This document shows positions 12,805-13,805 of a stretch of 13,805 bases of DNA, one piece after another. Origin of the DNA: Ruminococcus sp. UBA7014 (GTDB lineage Bacteria > Bacillota > Clostridia > Oscillospirales > Ruminococcaceae). Under the pieces are notes generated by a model. The model saw only the letters and a list, made by a program, of their open reading frames with translations, was not told the origin of the DNA and did no database searches. Made by a program: the position numbers and the translations under genes. Numbering within the stretch: the stretch's first letter is position 1; each line of letters opens with the position of its first letter. The stretch covers positions 1 through 13,805 of the forward strand of contig DJXC01000093.1 of the NCBI GenBank assembly GCA_002449575.1, in the 5' to 3' direction.

Positions 12805-13805
12805 TCACCCCTGTTTCGCCTGCAAAGCACGTTTCCCAATATCATGGCGGAAATGCATTTTCTCGAAGCTAATACCTTCTGCGCTCTGATAAGCTTGTCT
12901 GAGCGCATTTTCCAGAGTATCGCCTGTTGCAGTCACACCAAGCACACGCCCGCCGGCAGTCAGAAATTTATCATCTGTAAATTTTGTACCTGCATGATAA
13001 ACAAATGCACCCTGTACCTGACCTTTTTCATCCAGACCGGAAATTACCTTGCCGCTTTCGTACTGAACCGGATAGCCGCCGCTTGCGAGAACGACACAAG
13101 CTGCATTTTCATTTTTCCAGTTTACAGTAAGTTTGTCGAGTGTACCGTCCCAGACTGCCTGCATAATAGCAATCAAATCGGTATCAAGCAGCGGCAGAAC
13201 AACTTGTGTTTCCGGGTCGCCGAAACGACAGTTATATTCAATCACCTTTGCACCGTCCGGAGTCAGCATCAATCCGAAATACAAACAGCCTGTAAACGGT
13301 CTGCCTTCTTTCTGCATGGCTTCAATCGTGGGTTTGAAAATCTTTTCCATGCATTCCGCAGCAATCTTGTCTGTATAATACGGATTTGGTGCAACAGTAC
13401 CCATACCGCCGGTATTCAGACCTTCATCGTTATCCAGAGCCCGTTTATGGTCCATAGAAGAAACCATCGGCACGACAGTTTTCCCGTCCGTAAATGACAG
13501 AACAGAAACTTCCGGCCCTGTCAGGAATTCTTCAATCACAATATGAGAACTGCTTTCACCGAATTTTTTGTCATCAATCATAGACCTGACAGCTTCGACA
13601 GCTTCTTCTTCGTTCTGTGCAAGAATCACACCTTTGCCAAGTGCCAGACCATCCGCCTTGATAACAGTGGGATAAGTATTCTGTTTTCTGATATAAGCAA
13701 TTGCTTCTTCGCTGTTGTCAAATACTTCATAAGCCCCTGTGGGAATCTGATATTTTTTCATCAGATTTTTAGAGAAAATCTTACTTCCCTCGATAATTGC
13801 GGCAT
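12805..13805 (-). CDS. purD: Phosphoribosylamine-glycine ligase (GAR synthetase), N terminus outside the window
   Basis: An ATP-grasp enzyme of de novo purine synthesis that joins glycine to phosphoribosylamine. The frame is open to the window edge: the 14 codons before the internal ATG at 13761 read AAIIEGSKIFSKNL, which matches the family, so that ATG is not the start. About 332 residues of roughly 420 are present. Visible are VIKADGLALGKGV (ATP-binding), TGGMGTVAPNPYY, IEYNCRFGDPETQ (metal and ATP site) and the C-terminal GGRVLGVTATG domain. Further pur genes probably lie to the right. The downstream membrane protein gene follows after 6 nt. Confidence 0.96.
   Translation of the reverse strand, partial: AAIIEGSKIFSKNLMKKYQIPTGAYEVFDNSEEAIAYIRKQNTYPTVIKADGLALGKGVILAQNEEEAVEAVRSMIDDKKFGESSSHIVIEEFLTGPEVSVLSFTDGKTVVPMVSSMDHKRALDNDEGLNTGGMGTVAPNPYYTDKIAAECMEKIFKPTIEAMQKEGRPFTGCLYFGLMLTPDGAKVIEYNCRFGDPETQVVLPLLDTDLIAIMQAVWDGTLDKLTVNWKNENAACVVLASGGYPVQYESGKVISGLDEKGQVQGAFVYHAGTKFTDDKFLTAGGRVLGVTATGDTLENALRQAYQSAEGISFEKMHFRHDIGKRALQAKQG

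Overview
The window looks like a core-genome stretch from a moderately AT-rich, low-GC Gram-positive anaerobe, most likely a Ruminococcus/Clostridia-type spore-former. This is inference from several signs: an alpha/beta-type small acid-soluble spore protein, strong AGGAGG ribosome binding sites, textbook TTGACA-N17-TATAAT promoters (often with an extended TG), short oligo-U terminators, and a ThiT thiamine importer under a TPP riboswitch. No plasmid, phage or transposon hallmark genes, rRNA, tRNA or CRISPR arrays were seen.

Layout. From 1 to 2640, on the plus strand, there is an upstream terminator, a near-perfect promoter and copA, a Cu(+)-type P1B ATPase with one metal-binding domain at each end. 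From 2643 to 2950 lie a bidirectional terminator and, on the minus strand, a 59-residue spore protein gene missed by longer-ORF calling. From 2951 to 3982 there is a plus-strand 1-phosphofructokinase-type sugar kinase, which overlaps the convergent minus-strand sirtuin (3968-4705) by 15 bp. From 4756 to 5569 is a minus-strand unit of promoter, TPP riboswitch, terminator hairpin that contains the ribosome binding site, thiT and terminator. From 5566 to 6781 is a minus-strand lipoprotein-NUDIX operon, divergent from a plus-strand tyrosine recombinase (6862-7857).

Between the recombinase and a minus-strand Lrp/AsnC regulator (7993-8445) lies a striking 15-bp perfect inverted repeat built from tandem GGTGACGG octamers, with two further nested stems. 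It is the least explained structure in the window. From 8613 to the right edge runs a minus-strand cluster, read as purD (truncated by the window), a six-helix membrane protein, uvrC, a possible 32-residue small protein, rsmD, coaD, and a coiled-coil DivIVA/SepIVA-like protein. A strong hairpin at 8470-8521 could terminate this cluster, but it also lies in the leader of the Lrp-type gene.

Functionally the window mixes housekeeping (purine synthesis, excision repair, rRNA methylation, CoA synthesis), metal and vitamin transport, protein deacylation and sporulation. The main points of interest are regulatory: terminators that abut or overlap promoters, a riboswitch hairpin that carries the Shine-Dalgarno sequence, and palindromic DNA next to the recombinase gene. 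The palindrome TCCGGA is also about ten times more frequent than random expectation.
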